From: Sphingomonas sp. PP-F2F-A104-K0414 | Lineage (GTDB): Bacteria > Pseudomonadota > Alphaproteobacteria > Sphingomonadales > Sphingomonadaceae | DNA length: 64,000 bases | Assembly: GCF_004340945.1 (NCBI RefSeq) | Contig: NZ_SLYD01000001.1 | Location: 372,001 to 436,000 of the forward strand | Reading direction: 5' to 3' | Notes under the pieces: generated by a model | Told to the model about the DNA's origin: nothing | Databases searched by the model: none | What the model saw: the letters and a program-made list of their open reading frames with translations, nothing else | Translations under genes and position numbers: made by a program | In this document: positions 36,824 through 44,856 of the stretch, in pieces | How the letters are laid out: each line of letters begins with the position of its first letter | Position numbering within the stretch: position 1 is the stretch's first letter

Positions 36824-37860
36824 GCGCGGTGGCCGGTATCACACGCCGTACGCGAGTGATCAAGGGGGCGAACGCGGCCGGCGTGCCCATCGCCGATCTG
36901 ATCGCCGAGGGCCTTCCGGTGATCCTGCGCGGGATCGCGCGCGACCTGCCGCTGGTCGCGATCGGGCTCGAGGGTGCAGAGCCGGCGATGACGTGGCTCA
37001 AGCAGTTCGATGGCGGGCGTCCGGTCACCGCGTATCTCGGCGATCCGGCGATCGGCGGCCGGTTCGGCTATTCGGACGATTGCACGGCGCTGAACTTCAA
37101 GCGGGAGAGCGGTTCGCTGTCCGGCTATCTCGATCAGATCCTCGCCAGCCTCGACGATCCGGATGCGCCCGCCATCTATATCGGTTCGACCGACATCGAT
37201 CTGTATCTGCCCGGCCTTCGTGCGCAGGCGGCGTTGCCGTTCGGCGATCCGCAACTCGTCGAGAACCCGCCGCTCGTCAGCATCTGGATCGGCAATCAGA
37301 CGGTCGCCTCGACGCATTACGACATGTCGAACAATCTGGCTTGCTGCCTTGTCGGCCGACGGCGCTTCACGCTGTTCCCGCCGGATCAGGTCGCCAACCT
37401 CTATCCCGGGCCGCTCGAGCCGACGCCGGCCGGACAGGTCGTCAGCATGGTCGACCTCCGCGCACCCGATCTCGACCGCTACCCGCGCTTTTCCGAGGCG
37501 CTGGCGCATGCCGAGGTTGCCGAACTCGAGCCGGGTGATGTGCTGCTCTATCCGGCGTTGTGGTGGCACAATGTCGAGGCGCTCGACGCGTTCAACGTGA
37601 TGATTAACTATTGGTGGAACGCGGTGCCGCGGTTCATGGATACGCCGATGAACACGCTGCTCCACGGGCTGCTGTCGCTGCGCGACCGGCCCGATCACGA
37701 GAAGCGGGCGTGGCGCGCGATGTTCGACTATTATGTCTTTGGCCCTGCCGATCAGGCTAGAGCGCACCTGCCCGACCATGCGCACGGCGAGCTTGCACCG
37801 CTGGATGCGCTGTCGGCGCGGCGTTTGCGCGCCAAAATTCTCCAGCGCATCAACCGATAG
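36820..37860 (+). CDS. Cupin-like JmjC-type protein (probable 2-oxoglutarate/Fe(II) oxygenase fold)
   Basis: The 346-residue protein has the cupin_8/JmjC pattern: VSIWIGNQTVASTHYDMSNN supplies His-x-Asp, and LEPGDVLLYPALWWHNVEAL supplies the distal His, as in Fe(II)-dependent hydroxylases. The substrate is unknown. It overlaps sapC by four bases and is followed nine bases later by the halogenase gene, so the three form one operon. Confidence 0.87.
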   Translation: MSAVAGITRRTRVIKGANAAGVPIADLIAEGLPVILRGIARDLPLVAIGLEGAEPAMTWLKQFDGGRPVTAYLGDPAIGGRFGYSDDCTALNFKRESGSLSGYLDQILASLDDPDAPAIYIGSTDIDLYLPGLRAQAALPFGDPQLVENPPLVSIWIGNQTVASTHYDMSNNLACCLVGRRRFTLFPPDQVANLYPGPLEPTPAGQVVSMVDLRAPDLDRYPRFSEALAHAEVAELEPGDVLLYPALWWHNVEALDAFNVMINYWWNAVPRFMDTPMNTLLHGLLSLRDRPDHEKRAWRAMFDYYVFGPADQARAHLPDHAHGELAPLDALSARRLRAKILQRINR

Positions 37861-37869
37861 GAGCCGATC

Positions 37870-39384
37870 ATGGTCGAGCAGCGCGTCAGGAAAGTGGTCA
37901 TCGCCGGCGGTGGCACCGCGGGCTGGCTCACCGCCGCCGCCTTGTCGCGGCAATTGGGGCAGCTGCTCGACATCACGCTGGTCGAATCCGAGGAGATCGG
38001 CACCATCGGCGTCGGCGAAGCGACGATCCCGACGATGCGCTCATTCCATGCGATCCTGGGGCTGGACGAGCGCGAGTTCATGCGTGCGACGCAGGCCACG
38101 TTCAAGCTCGGCATTGCGTTCGAAAACTGGGCACATGACGGCGATCGGTACATCCATTCGTTCGGCGACCTCGGCAAATCGACCTGGATGGGCGACTTCC
38201 ACCATTTCTGGCTTGCCGCCAAAGCCGCCGGCGATCCGAGCGAGATCGGCGACTATTGCCTCGAGCTTCAGGCGGCCAAGGCGGAGCGGTTCGCATTGCC
38301 GTCCGAAGGCGAGATCAACTACGCCTATCACCTCGATGCAGGCCTTTACGCCCGGTTCCTGCGCGCACGCAGCGAGGCGAACGGGCTGAAACGGATCGAG
38401 GGACGGATCGCCAGCGTCGATCGCGACGGCGAAACCGGCTTTATCAGCGCGCTCGTCCTCGACTCCGGCGAGCGCGTCGACGGCGACCTGTTTATCGACT
38501 GCACCGGCTTTCGCGGGCTGCTGATTGAAGGCACCTACGCCGCCGGTTACGAGGACTGGTCGCATTGGCTGCCGACCAACAGCGCCCTGGCCGTGCAGAC
38601 CGCTTCGAGGGGTCCGGCGCATCCTTACACACGTGCGATCGCGCATGACGCGGGCTGGCGCTGGCGCATTCCGTTGCAGCACCGCGTCGGCAACGGGTTG
38701 GTCTATGCCAGCGAGCATCTGTCCGACGACGAGGCGCATGCCCGTCTGCTCGGCGCGATCGGCAGCGCGCCGCTGACCGAGCCGCGGCTGATCCGCTTCC
38801 GCACCGGTCGCCGGCGGCAGGTATGGAAGGGCAATTGCGTCGCGCTCAGCCTTGCCAGCGGGTTCGTCGAGCCGCTCGAATCGACCAGCATCCACCTGAT
38901 CATGACCGGCGTCCTGCGGTTGATGAAAAGCTTTCCGTTCGGCGGTATCGCCCCCGCGGTGGTGACGCGGTTCAACGATCAGGCGCAGGCCGAGCTGGAG
39001 CACGTACGCGACTTCATCATCCTCCATTATCACCTCAACAATCGTCCCGAGCCGTTCTGGGCAGCGCGCAGAGACATGCCGATCCCCGACACACTGATCG
39101 AACGTATCGCGCTGTTCGCCGAAGGCGCGCAGGCGTATCAGGGCGGTGAGGACCTGTTCCGCGTCGCCAGCTGGGTGCAGGTGATGCTCGGCCAGCATCT
39201 CGTTCCACACGACCACCATCGCCTGGGCAGCATCATGGGTGGCCCACAGCTCGCCAGCGTATTGACCAAGATCCGCAGCGACATCGCCGGCATGGTCTCT
39301 GGCATGCCGACGCACCAGCAGTTCCTGGATCGCTACCTCGCGCCACCGATCGCGGCCGGGTCCGGGATCCGATCGATGAACTGA
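37870..39384 (+). CDS. Flavin-dependent tryptophan halogenase family protein
   Basis: The 504-residue protein starts at an ATG after AGGAG. It has the FAD motif GGGTAGW (residues 13-19), the catalytic lysine at position 79 (ATFKLGI, same number as PrnA/RebH Lys79), WRWRIP (the WxWxIP halogenase signature) and FVEPLESTS with the conserved Glu. All residues known to be needed for halogenation are intact. Members in these receptor operons have no proven natural substrate, and reduced FAD must come from a separate reductase not seen here. Confidence 0.9.
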   Translation: MVEQRVRKVVIAGGGTAGWLTAAALSRQLGQLLDITLVESEEIGTIGVGEATIPTMRSFHAILGLDEREFMRATQATFKLGIAFENWAHDGDRYIHSFGDLGKSTWMGDFHHFWLAAKAAGDPSEIGDYCLELQAAKAERFALPSEGEINYAYHLDAGLYARFLRARSEANGLKRIEGRIASVDRDGETGFISALVLDSGERVDGDLFIDCTGFRGLLIEGTYAAGYEDWSHWLPTNSALAVQTASRGPAHPYTRAIAHDAGWRWRIPLQHRVGNGLVYASEHLSDDEAHARLLGAIGSAPLTEPRLIRFRTGRRRQVWKGNCVALSLASGFVEPLESTSIHLIMTGVLRLMKSFPFGGIAPAVVTRFNDQAQAELEHVRDFIILHYHLNNRPEPFWAARRDMPIPDTLIERIALFAEGAQAYQGGEDLFRVASWVQVMLGQHLVPHDHHRLGSIMGGPQLASVLTKIRSDIAGMVSGMPTHQQFLDRYLAPPIAAGSGIRSMN

Positions 39385-39692
39385 ACCGCTCGGAACGATG
39401 CGGTCGAGCACCCTATCCTTCTCCCGAGCGGTGAGCCTTGCGATCTGCAGCGCAAGACGGGGCGCAACACATGCGAGCTTGATCGCCGTCCACGCCATAT
39501 TCGACCAGAACAGCGCCAGATACGCCCCCTTCGTCATACGCTTGTGAAGGAGGACGCTAAGCCCAGATCGACAGCATGATGGGGGTGAGCACTAGACGTA
39601 AAAGCGGGCAATCGGGGCGGACGATACCGGATCGGATAAGGCGGCATCTAAGCACCCGGCAAGCCCTCACCTCTAGCGGGCTTGGACCTGCC
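39385..39692. other. 308-bp gap between halogenase and epsC, no firm gene
   Basis: On the minus strand about 50 codons from an ATG at 39537 (MTKGAYLALFWSNMAWTAIK) look protein-like, but no ribosome site precedes them and the frame runs on antisense through the halogenase, so I do not call a gene. No terminator hairpin with a T-run is obvious. Confidence 0.4.
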
Positions 39693-40646
39693 CTATCCTG
39701 AGCGACCTCTCAGCGCTTCGTGCAGATGCCCCGCGGCATCGCCTGCCAGGATCGTCGCCGTTGGCTGGGCGACGACGCTGCCCGCGGGCACGTCCTCCAG
39801 CAACCAGACATTGCCGCCGATCGTCGCGCCCCGACCGATCGTTACCCGGCCGAGGATCGTCGCACCCGCGTAGATCACCACGTCGTCCTCGACGATCGGA
39901 TGCCGCGCCAGCCGCTCGCGCGCCGAGACATCGGTCACGCCGAGCGGGCTGCGGGCCCCCAGCGTGACGTGCTGGTAGATCTGCACGCGGTCGCCGACGA
40001 TCGCGGTTTCGCCGATGACGACACCGGTGCCGTGGTCGATAAAGAAGCTGCGCCCGATCGTCGCGCCGGGATGAATGTCGATACCGGTGCGGTTGTTGGC
40101 GAGTTCGGAGATGATCCGGGCCACGATCGGCGCTCCCAGACCGTAGAGCGCGTGGGCGATCCGGTGATACAGTATCGCGACGATTCCAGGATAGCAGATC
40201 AGAATCTCGTCCGCGCTGCGGGCCGCCGGATCGCCGAGAAACGCCGCGCGGACATCGTCGTCGACCAGTTCGCGGATCGGCCCCAGTTCGGCAGCGAAAA
40301 GCCCGACGATCATTGCGGCCTGACTGACGTCGAACGCGAGAAGCGCCTCGCCTTGCCAATAGTCGAACTCGTTCTCGATCTGTCGCTGCAGTCCCGACAA
40401 CGCGCGTCGCAAATGCGTCTCCACGAACGCATCCTCCATGCTTTCCGGCCCCGCAAACGCGCCAAGCCGCCCAGGGAAAAGCGCTGCAACCAAGTCATCG
40501 ATCACGCGCACGGTCTCGTCCCGCGACGGAAACCGCGCGACATTGTGCCCACCAATGGCGTCCAGTCGCCACGTCGTCCTGGCGGCGCGCAATTCTTCGA
40601 GTGTGGATGCGAGATCGGGTGATGCATCCGGTGCGGTCAACGACAT
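39693..40646 (-). CDS. epsC: Serine O-acetyltransferase (EpsC type)
   Basis: The 317-residue protein has an N-terminal helical domain and a C-terminal left-handed beta-helix of hexapeptide repeats: GIDIHPGATIGRSFFIDHGT, GVVIGETAIVGDRVQIYQHV, TLGARSP. The catalytic His/Asp region (IDIHPGA, FIDHGTG) is intact. It makes O-acetylserine for cysteine synthesis. I chose MSLTAPD with AAGGA seven bases upstream. The gene is the last of a three-gene minus-strand operon and starts 19 bases after the PhnD-like stop. Confidence 0.88.
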   Translation of the reverse strand: MSLTAPDASPDLASTLEELRAARTTWRLDAIGGHNVARFPSRDETVRVIDDLVAALFPGRLGAFAGPESMEDAFVETHLRRALSGLQRQIENEFDYWQGEALLAFDVSQAAMIVGLFAAELGPIRELVDDDVRAAFLGDPAARSADEILICYPGIVAILYHRIAHALYGLGAPIVARIISELANNRTGIDIHPGATIGRSFFIDHGTGVVIGETAIVGDRVQIYQHVTLGARSPLGVTDVSARERLARHPIVEDDVVIYAGATILGRVTIGRGATIGGNVWLLEDVPAGSVVAQPTATILAGDAAGHLHEALRGRSG

Positions 40647-40665
40647 GATCAAATCCTTGTTGGGC

Positions 40666-41490
40666 TCAGCGCAGGTCCGGGTATCCGGCGCGTGCGGCAT
40701 TTGACTGGAGCCTCATTATCGGTGCCGAGATGGCGTCGTCGGCCGGCGCGGTGTCCGCCAGGAACAGGCATGCCCGTACGGCGGCCAGTTCCGGGTCGAG
40801 CATCACGTGCCTAAGAGCGAATTCGAGCGCGGCGACCGTGGCGGCGCTGGTCGAGGCGGCGGTCACGAACGGCAACGTGGGCGACACCGGACTGCCCATG
40901 AGGATCCGCAGCCGCGCAATCAGTTCGGGCTCGAACCGGGCGATTGCCGCGTAGGTGACGCAGTCGATCGCGGCGATGTCAGCATCCCCCGCACCGACCG
41001 CGACGATGCTGCCGCGGTGCGATCCCGTCGCGATCACGGTTTGGAAAAAGCCGCCGGTAGCCGATGAATACCCCACGATCGGCGCCAGCGTCGCCCGAAA
41101 CAGATTCATGCCGGTATTGGAGTGCGCATCATTGATCGCCGCGCGGGTGCCGCGAAACGCCTCGATCGACGCCCGCTCATCATTTGCGCGCGCGACAAGG
41201 ATGCTGGTGTGCGTCGCGCCGACGCAGCCCGGCGCATCGTAGACCGGAAGGGCGACCCCACGGAGTGCCAGCGTCGTATCTACGGCCAGCGGATAGCCGC
41301 AGGCCTGCGCCAATAAAAGCCGAGGGTCGCGCCAGGTCGCCTGCACGCCTTGCGTCCGATCGAGGTGGGGCGGCACGTCCTCCACGCCCCGCTCGCGAAG
41401 CAGGCGCGCGATCGCGGTCCAGAGCTGATCGTTGGCGTTCCTTTGTGCCGGGTGATCGTACATGCCCAGCGAAGCAATCCGATGGGTCAC
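40666..41490 (-). CDS. PhnD-like phosphate/phosphonate-binding-type protein without signal peptide
   Basis: The 274-residue protein resembles periplasmic PhnD-type binding proteins (ASLGMYDHPAQRNANDQLW, LLLAQACGYPLA, AINDAHSNTGMNLFRATLAP, SHRGSIVAVGAGDADIAAID), including the Ser/Asn-Thr-Gly region where phosphonates bind. No signal peptide is present, so it should be cytosolic, and no transporter genes adjoin it. Its ATG overlaps the desaturase stop (ATGA). The role may be as a sensor or enzyme accessory; this is unknown. Confidence 0.72.
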   Translation of the reverse strand: MTHRIASLGMYDHPAQRNANDQLWTAIARLLRERGVEDVPPHLDRTQGVQATWRDPRLLLAQACGYPLAVDTTLALRGVALPVYDAPGCVGATHTSILVARANDERASIEAFRGTRAAINDAHSNTGMNLFRATLAPIVGYSSATGGFFQTVIATGSHRGSIVAVGAGDADIAAIDCVTYAAIARFEPELIARLRILMGSPVSPTLPFVTAASTSAATVAALEFALRHVMLDPELAAVRACLFLADTAPADDAISAPIMRLQSNAARAGYPDLR

Positions 41491-42380
41491 GATAACGGTA
41501 TCCGGTGCGATGGATGGATCATGTCGTCATGCGGATGGAACGCGAACCGTCGCACGATCTCGCCATATCCCCGGTAGATCGGGGCGCCGTGTGCGGCAAA
41601 CCGTGCTCGGTGGATTTGATGATAGGCCGGCAAGTCATGCCAGGCGAGCGCCGGGCGCTCATGATGCGCCGCATGCAGATTATTGTTGAGAAATAGCAGC
41701 GCCAAAAGGCCGCCCTCCTCCACGCTGGCCGCTCGACCGGGACTGCCAAGATCTGCTCGGTGTTCGGCATAAGACCGCAGCATGGTCAATGCCATGCCGG
41801 GATAGACGAAGGTCAAGACATACCGGATCACGCTCAGCCCGACATGATCCAGCCACCAGAGCACTGCGATGAGCGCCGCGAGATGCGGTAGCCAGTCGCG
41901 AACCACCTGCACCGGTTGATGGATCGCACGGCGCCCTTCCCCGGCAAGAAAACGCAGAATTAGGATCGGCGGGCCGAAGACCATCTGCCCGAGCAGCGTC
42001 GATTGCAGCCGACCACATACTGCTCCCATACCACCGGTCGCGCTACGATACCGGGACTCGGGATCATGCTGGGGATCGGTGATGACCTCGGCCGCGTGAT
42101 GGGCGCGGTGGCTGCGACGGTAGAGCCGATAGGGTAGCCAGAGCGACAAGGGCACAGAGCCGATCGCGTCGTTGATCGAGCGATTGCGCGTCGGGTGCCC
42201 ATGAATCGTCTCGTGCTGCAACGATCCATGCCAGGCAAGCAACCAGCCGCCGACAAGGATGAGCAAGGGCCACGGAAGGACGGCATGAAACGCCGTTACG
42301 ACAAACCAACTGCTGTATATTGCGGCTGCGACGAGCACCGTCCGCCACTGTACCGCTTCGCTGAGATCATCTCGCTGCAT
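41487..42380 (-). CDS. Membrane fatty-acid desaturase / hydroxylase family protein
   Basis: The 297-residue membrane protein has the three His boxes of the family: HGSLQHETIHGH, HRAHHAAE, NNLHAAHHERP. Hydrophobic segments lie before box 1 and in the middle. The diiron centre would desaturate or hydroxylate a lipid or carotenoid-like substrate. I chose ATG 42380, which has GGAGG five bases upstream. The stop overlaps the PhnD-like gene by four bases, an unexpected partner. Confidence 0.85.
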   Translation of the reverse strand: MQRDDLSEAVQWRTVLVAAAIYSSWFVVTAFHAVLPWPLLILVGGWLLAWHGSLQHETIHGHPTRNRSINDAIGSVPLSLWLPYRLYRRSHRAHHAAEVITDPQHDPESRYRSATGGMGAVCGRLQSTLLGQMVFGPPILILRFLAGEGRRAIHQPVQVVRDWLPHLAALIAVLWWLDHVGLSVIRYVLTFVYPGMALTMLRSYAEHRADLGSPGRAASVEEGGLLALLFLNNNLHAAHHERPALAWHDLPAYHQIHRARFAAHGAPIYRGYGEIVRRFAFHPHDDMIHPSHRIPLS

Positions 42381-42716
42381 CGCCACCTCCAGTTGGAAAT
42401 CGAATATCTATCGGGCTGGTAGGATTTGACAGTCGATTGCGCTTTAGAATGAGAAAATTCTGCTTGTGTGCTCGGCGAGGCCGGCCGGACCGTCACGGCT
42501 TTTGGAACAGGCATGGCCCATACTCGTGACCGGATAGGGTAATGGTCGCCGCGATCGGGAGCGGTTCATTTCGCTGAATCCGGACTGGTCGCAGCGGGCT
42601 TGCCGACGGGAGGGTCGATGGTCGTCATCGAATAGGTAGTGAAATGCCGCTTGGCATCGGCTGACCTGGACCGATGCGCCCTCGCCATCGGAAACGGTAC
42701 TGCATAAGACGATGGC
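42381..42716. other. 336-bp divergent intergenic region (desaturase operon / nasT)
   Basis: No gene is supported here. The region must hold both promoters, and it is AT-richer near 42410-42470. I do not see a clear RpoN-type (GG-N10-GC) or palindromic NtrC site that I would defend. Confidence 0.4.
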
Positions 42717-43295
42717 ATGCGGATCGCGATCATCGACACGAGCACCACGCGAGCGGCGATCATCTCTGATGGCCTACGCGAAGCGGGGCTCGATGATATC
42801 GTCGTGATCGACGGGACGTTGGGGATGGTCGCGGCGCTCGAGAAGGCCGCGCCCGAGGTGGTGCTGATCAACCTCGAAAATCCCAGTCGCGACGTGCTCG
42901 AGGAGTTTTTCGCGGTGTCGCGCGCGCTGGCGCGGCCGATCGCGATGTTCGTCGACCAGAGCGACGCAGAGTCTACCGCCGCGGCGGTCGACGCAGGGGT
43001 GTCGGCGTATATCGTCGACGGGTTGGCCAAGCAGCGGATCAAGCCGGTTATCGACCTTGCGATCCGGCGGTTCCAGGCGTTTGCGCGGTTGCAGGCGGAG
43101 TTGCACGAAGCGCGCAGCGCGCTGGCCGATCGGACGACGGTCGACCGCGCCAAGGCGATCCTGATGAAACGCCGGGGTATCGACGAGCCGACCGCGTACG
43201 GCCTGCTCCGCGCGCAGGCGATGCGATCCAACCGCCGGATCGCCGAGATCGCCGATGCGATCATCACCAGCGATGCGCTCATGGGAGATTTGTGA
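42717..43295 (+). CDS. nasT: NasT, ANTAR-domain antiterminator of nitrate assimilation
   Basis: The 192-residue protein has an N-terminal receiver-like domain (MRIAIIDTSTTRAAIISDGL) and a C-terminal ANTAR RNA-binding domain (DRTTVDRAKAILMKRRGIDE, then AYGLLRAQAM, RIAEIADAII). NasT binds paired hairpins in the leader of nitrate genes and prevents termination when nitrate frees it from NasS. Both nasS and a leader with such hairpins follow. The stop overlaps nasS in a TGATG junction. Confidence 0.93.
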   Translation: MRIAIIDTSTTRAAIISDGLREAGLDDIVVIDGTLGMVAALEKAAPEVVLINLENPSRDVLEEFFAVSRALARPIAMFVDQSDAESTAAAVDAGVSAYIVDGLAKQRIKPVIDLAIRRFQAFARLQAELHEARSALADRTTVDRAKAILMKRRGIDEPTAYGLLRAQAMRSNRRIAEIADAIITSDALMGDL

Positions 43296-44509
43296 TGGCG
43301 CTCGACCGGGTCCGCATTGGTTTCCTGCCGCTGGTCGATGCGGCGCTGCCGATCCTCGCGCGCGAACGTGGGTTCGCGGAGGCCGAGGGACTGGAGATCG
43401 AGCTGGTCCGCGACATGACCTGGGCGACGGTGCGCGATCGGCTGCTGTACGGGCATACCGACGCCGCGCACATGGTCGCGCCGCTGGCGATCGCGACGGC
43501 GCTGGGGCGTGGGCGGCCAGCGGTGCCGATGGCGGTGCCGTTCGTGCTGGGGCTCAACGGCAACGCGATCACGTTGTCGCTGCCGCTCGCGGCGCAGGTG
43601 ATGGAGGGGGACGCGCTTGGCGATCCGGTCGTGCTCGGTGCGCGGCTCAAGACGGTCGCGGTGGCGCGCGCTGCGGCGGGGCGGCGGTTGCGGTTCGGTG
43701 TGGTGCATCGCTATTCGAGCCATAACTACATGCTGCGCTACTGGCTCGCTGCGGTCGGCATCCGCCCGGATACCGATGTCGAGATCGTAACGACCAGCCC
43801 GACCTTCGCGGCGGATGCGCTGGCGGCCGGCGAAGTCGACGGCATCTGTGTCGGCGAACCTTGGAACGGCGTCGCGGTCGATCGCGGCGTCGGGCGGATT
43901 GCCTTGGTCACCGCACAGGTCTGGCGGCGCGGGGTCGAGAAGGTGCTGGCGATGCGCGAGACTACGCTGGTCGAGCGCGGCGACGTCGTCCACCGGCTGA
44001 TCCGCGCGCTGCATGCTGCGGCTGCGCAGTTTGTAGATCCCGCCACGCTTGAAGAGAATGCGGCGATACTTTCTCGCGCGGACTATCTCGATGCGCCGGT
44101 TGATGCGGTGGCCCGCGCGATCGGCGACCGGGTGCGGCTGGTGAAGGACGCCGTGCCGATCCACGTTCCCGACTTCATGTTCCAGTACCGCGAGGCGGCG
44201 AACTTCCCGTGGCGGAGTCAGGCGGCGTGGCTGTATTCGCAGATGGTGCGGTGGGACGGCACGCCGTTCTCGGCCGAGGAGGCAAATGTCGCGCAAGGCG
44301 TGTTCCGTCCGGACATTTACCGCGCGGCGCTGGCCGGGTCGGGCGCGCCGTTGCCCAATGCGAGCTCGAAACTGGAGGGGGCGATTGGCGCGGACAGCAT
44401 CGGTGCGGGGTCTACGCAGGGGCGGTTGATCCTCGGACGCGATGCGTTCTTCGATCGGCGCGCGTTCGATCCGGAGGATATCGAAGGTTATCTGGCGGGG
44501 CTGCCCTGA
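43295..44509 (+). CDS. nasS: NasS, nitrate sensor (NrtA/CmpA-like, cytosolic)
   Basis: The 404-residue protein resembles nitrate-binding NrtA/CmpA (IGFLPLVDAALPILARERGF, HMVAPLAIATALGRG, FGVVHRYSSHNYMLRYWL, DGICVGEPWN, ending HVPDFMFQYREAANFPWRSQ) but has no signal peptide, as expected for NasS. It holds NasT inactive until nitrate binds. A GTG three bases upstream is an alternative start. Confidence 0.92.
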   Translation: MALDRVRIGFLPLVDAALPILARERGFAEAEGLEIELVRDMTWATVRDRLLYGHTDAAHMVAPLAIATALGRGRPAVPMAVPFVLGLNGNAITLSLPLAAQVMEGDALGDPVVLGARLKTVAVARAAAGRRLRFGVVHRYSSHNYMLRYWLAAVGIRPDTDVEIVTTSPTFAADALAAGEVDGICVGEPWNGVAVDRGVGRIALVTAQVWRRGVEKVLAMRETTLVERGDVVHRLIRALHAAAAQFVDPATLEENAAILSRADYLDAPVDAVARAIGDRVRLVKDAVPIHVPDFMFQYREAANFPWRSQAAWLYSQMVRWDGTPFSAEEANVAQGVFRPDIYRAALAGSGAPLPNASSKLEGAIGADSIGAGSTQGRLILGRDAFFDRRAFDPEDIEGYLAGLP

Positions 44510-44535
44510 CGGCAAGCGGCCCTGCACCTCCTTGT

Positions 44536-44583
44536 TCTCCCGCGAAGGCGGGAGCCCAGTCTGGGTCCCCGCCTTCGCGGGGA
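44536..44583. repeat. REP-like inverted repeat (copy 1)
   Basis: Arms CTCCCGCGAAGGCGGG and CCCGCCTTCGCGGGGA flank an AGCCCAGTCTGGGT centre. A second element at 54851-54897 shares the layout and the central AG-CTGG core, so this is a dispersed family in this genome. It may also act as a terminator for nasS. Confidence 0.7.
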
Positions 44584-44723
44584 AACAATCTGCGTTTGGG
44601 TAGTGGCGATGCCGTTCAACCCAAATCTGCTGCATCTGCGAAATGACGCTTGCGCGATGGGGCCGCTTCGGTCATCTTCACACCGTTCGGCAAAGGAGTC
44701 GGACACGAAATCATCGCGAGACC

Positions 44724-44831
44724 GGTTCCAACGACGGGACCTGACCGCGTAGGACGATCGACCGATCGTCCATAGGCAACGAAGCCGCTCCGATGCGTCC
44801 GCAAGGTCGCCGTCGGGGCGGCTTTTTCTTT
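44724..44831 (+). promoter_or_regulatory. ANTAR-target leader RNA (NasT-responsive attenuator) of the nitrate operon
   Basis: Hairpin P1 (44724-44741) has stem GGTTCC/GGGACC and hexaloop AACGAC. Candidate P2 (44775-44786) has stem GGC/GCC and hexaloop AACGAA. Both loops have A at position 1 and G at position 4, the known ANTAR-binding signature. The 3' arm of P2 is the 5' arm of the terminator at 44784, so P2 and terminator cannot form together. A perfect 8-bp hairpin (44752-44771, GACC loop) sits in the linker. P2 has only three base pairs, which is the weak point. Confidence 0.78.
44784..44831 (+). terminator. Intrinsic terminator in the nitrate-operon leader
   Basis: A 10-bp stem (44784-44793 with 44813-44822, one G-U pair) is followed by TTTTTCTTT, ending 26 bp before the transporter ATG. 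It would stop transcription before the structural genes unless NasT acts. Confidence 0.88.
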
Positions 44832-44856
44832 GTCCATCGCAGATGGGGGACCGACC

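Noticed and set aside
39385..39537. Protein-like 50-codon stretch (MTKGAYLALFWSNMAWTAIK) on the minus strand
   Set aside because: No ribosome site, no recognised family, and the frame continues antisense into the halogenase. It could be a remnant but is not supported.
42566..44635. A 689-codon minus-strand open frame opposite nasT and nasS
   Set aside because: It covers two recognisable plus-strand genes and the REP element, has no family motif, and is a GC-content shadow.
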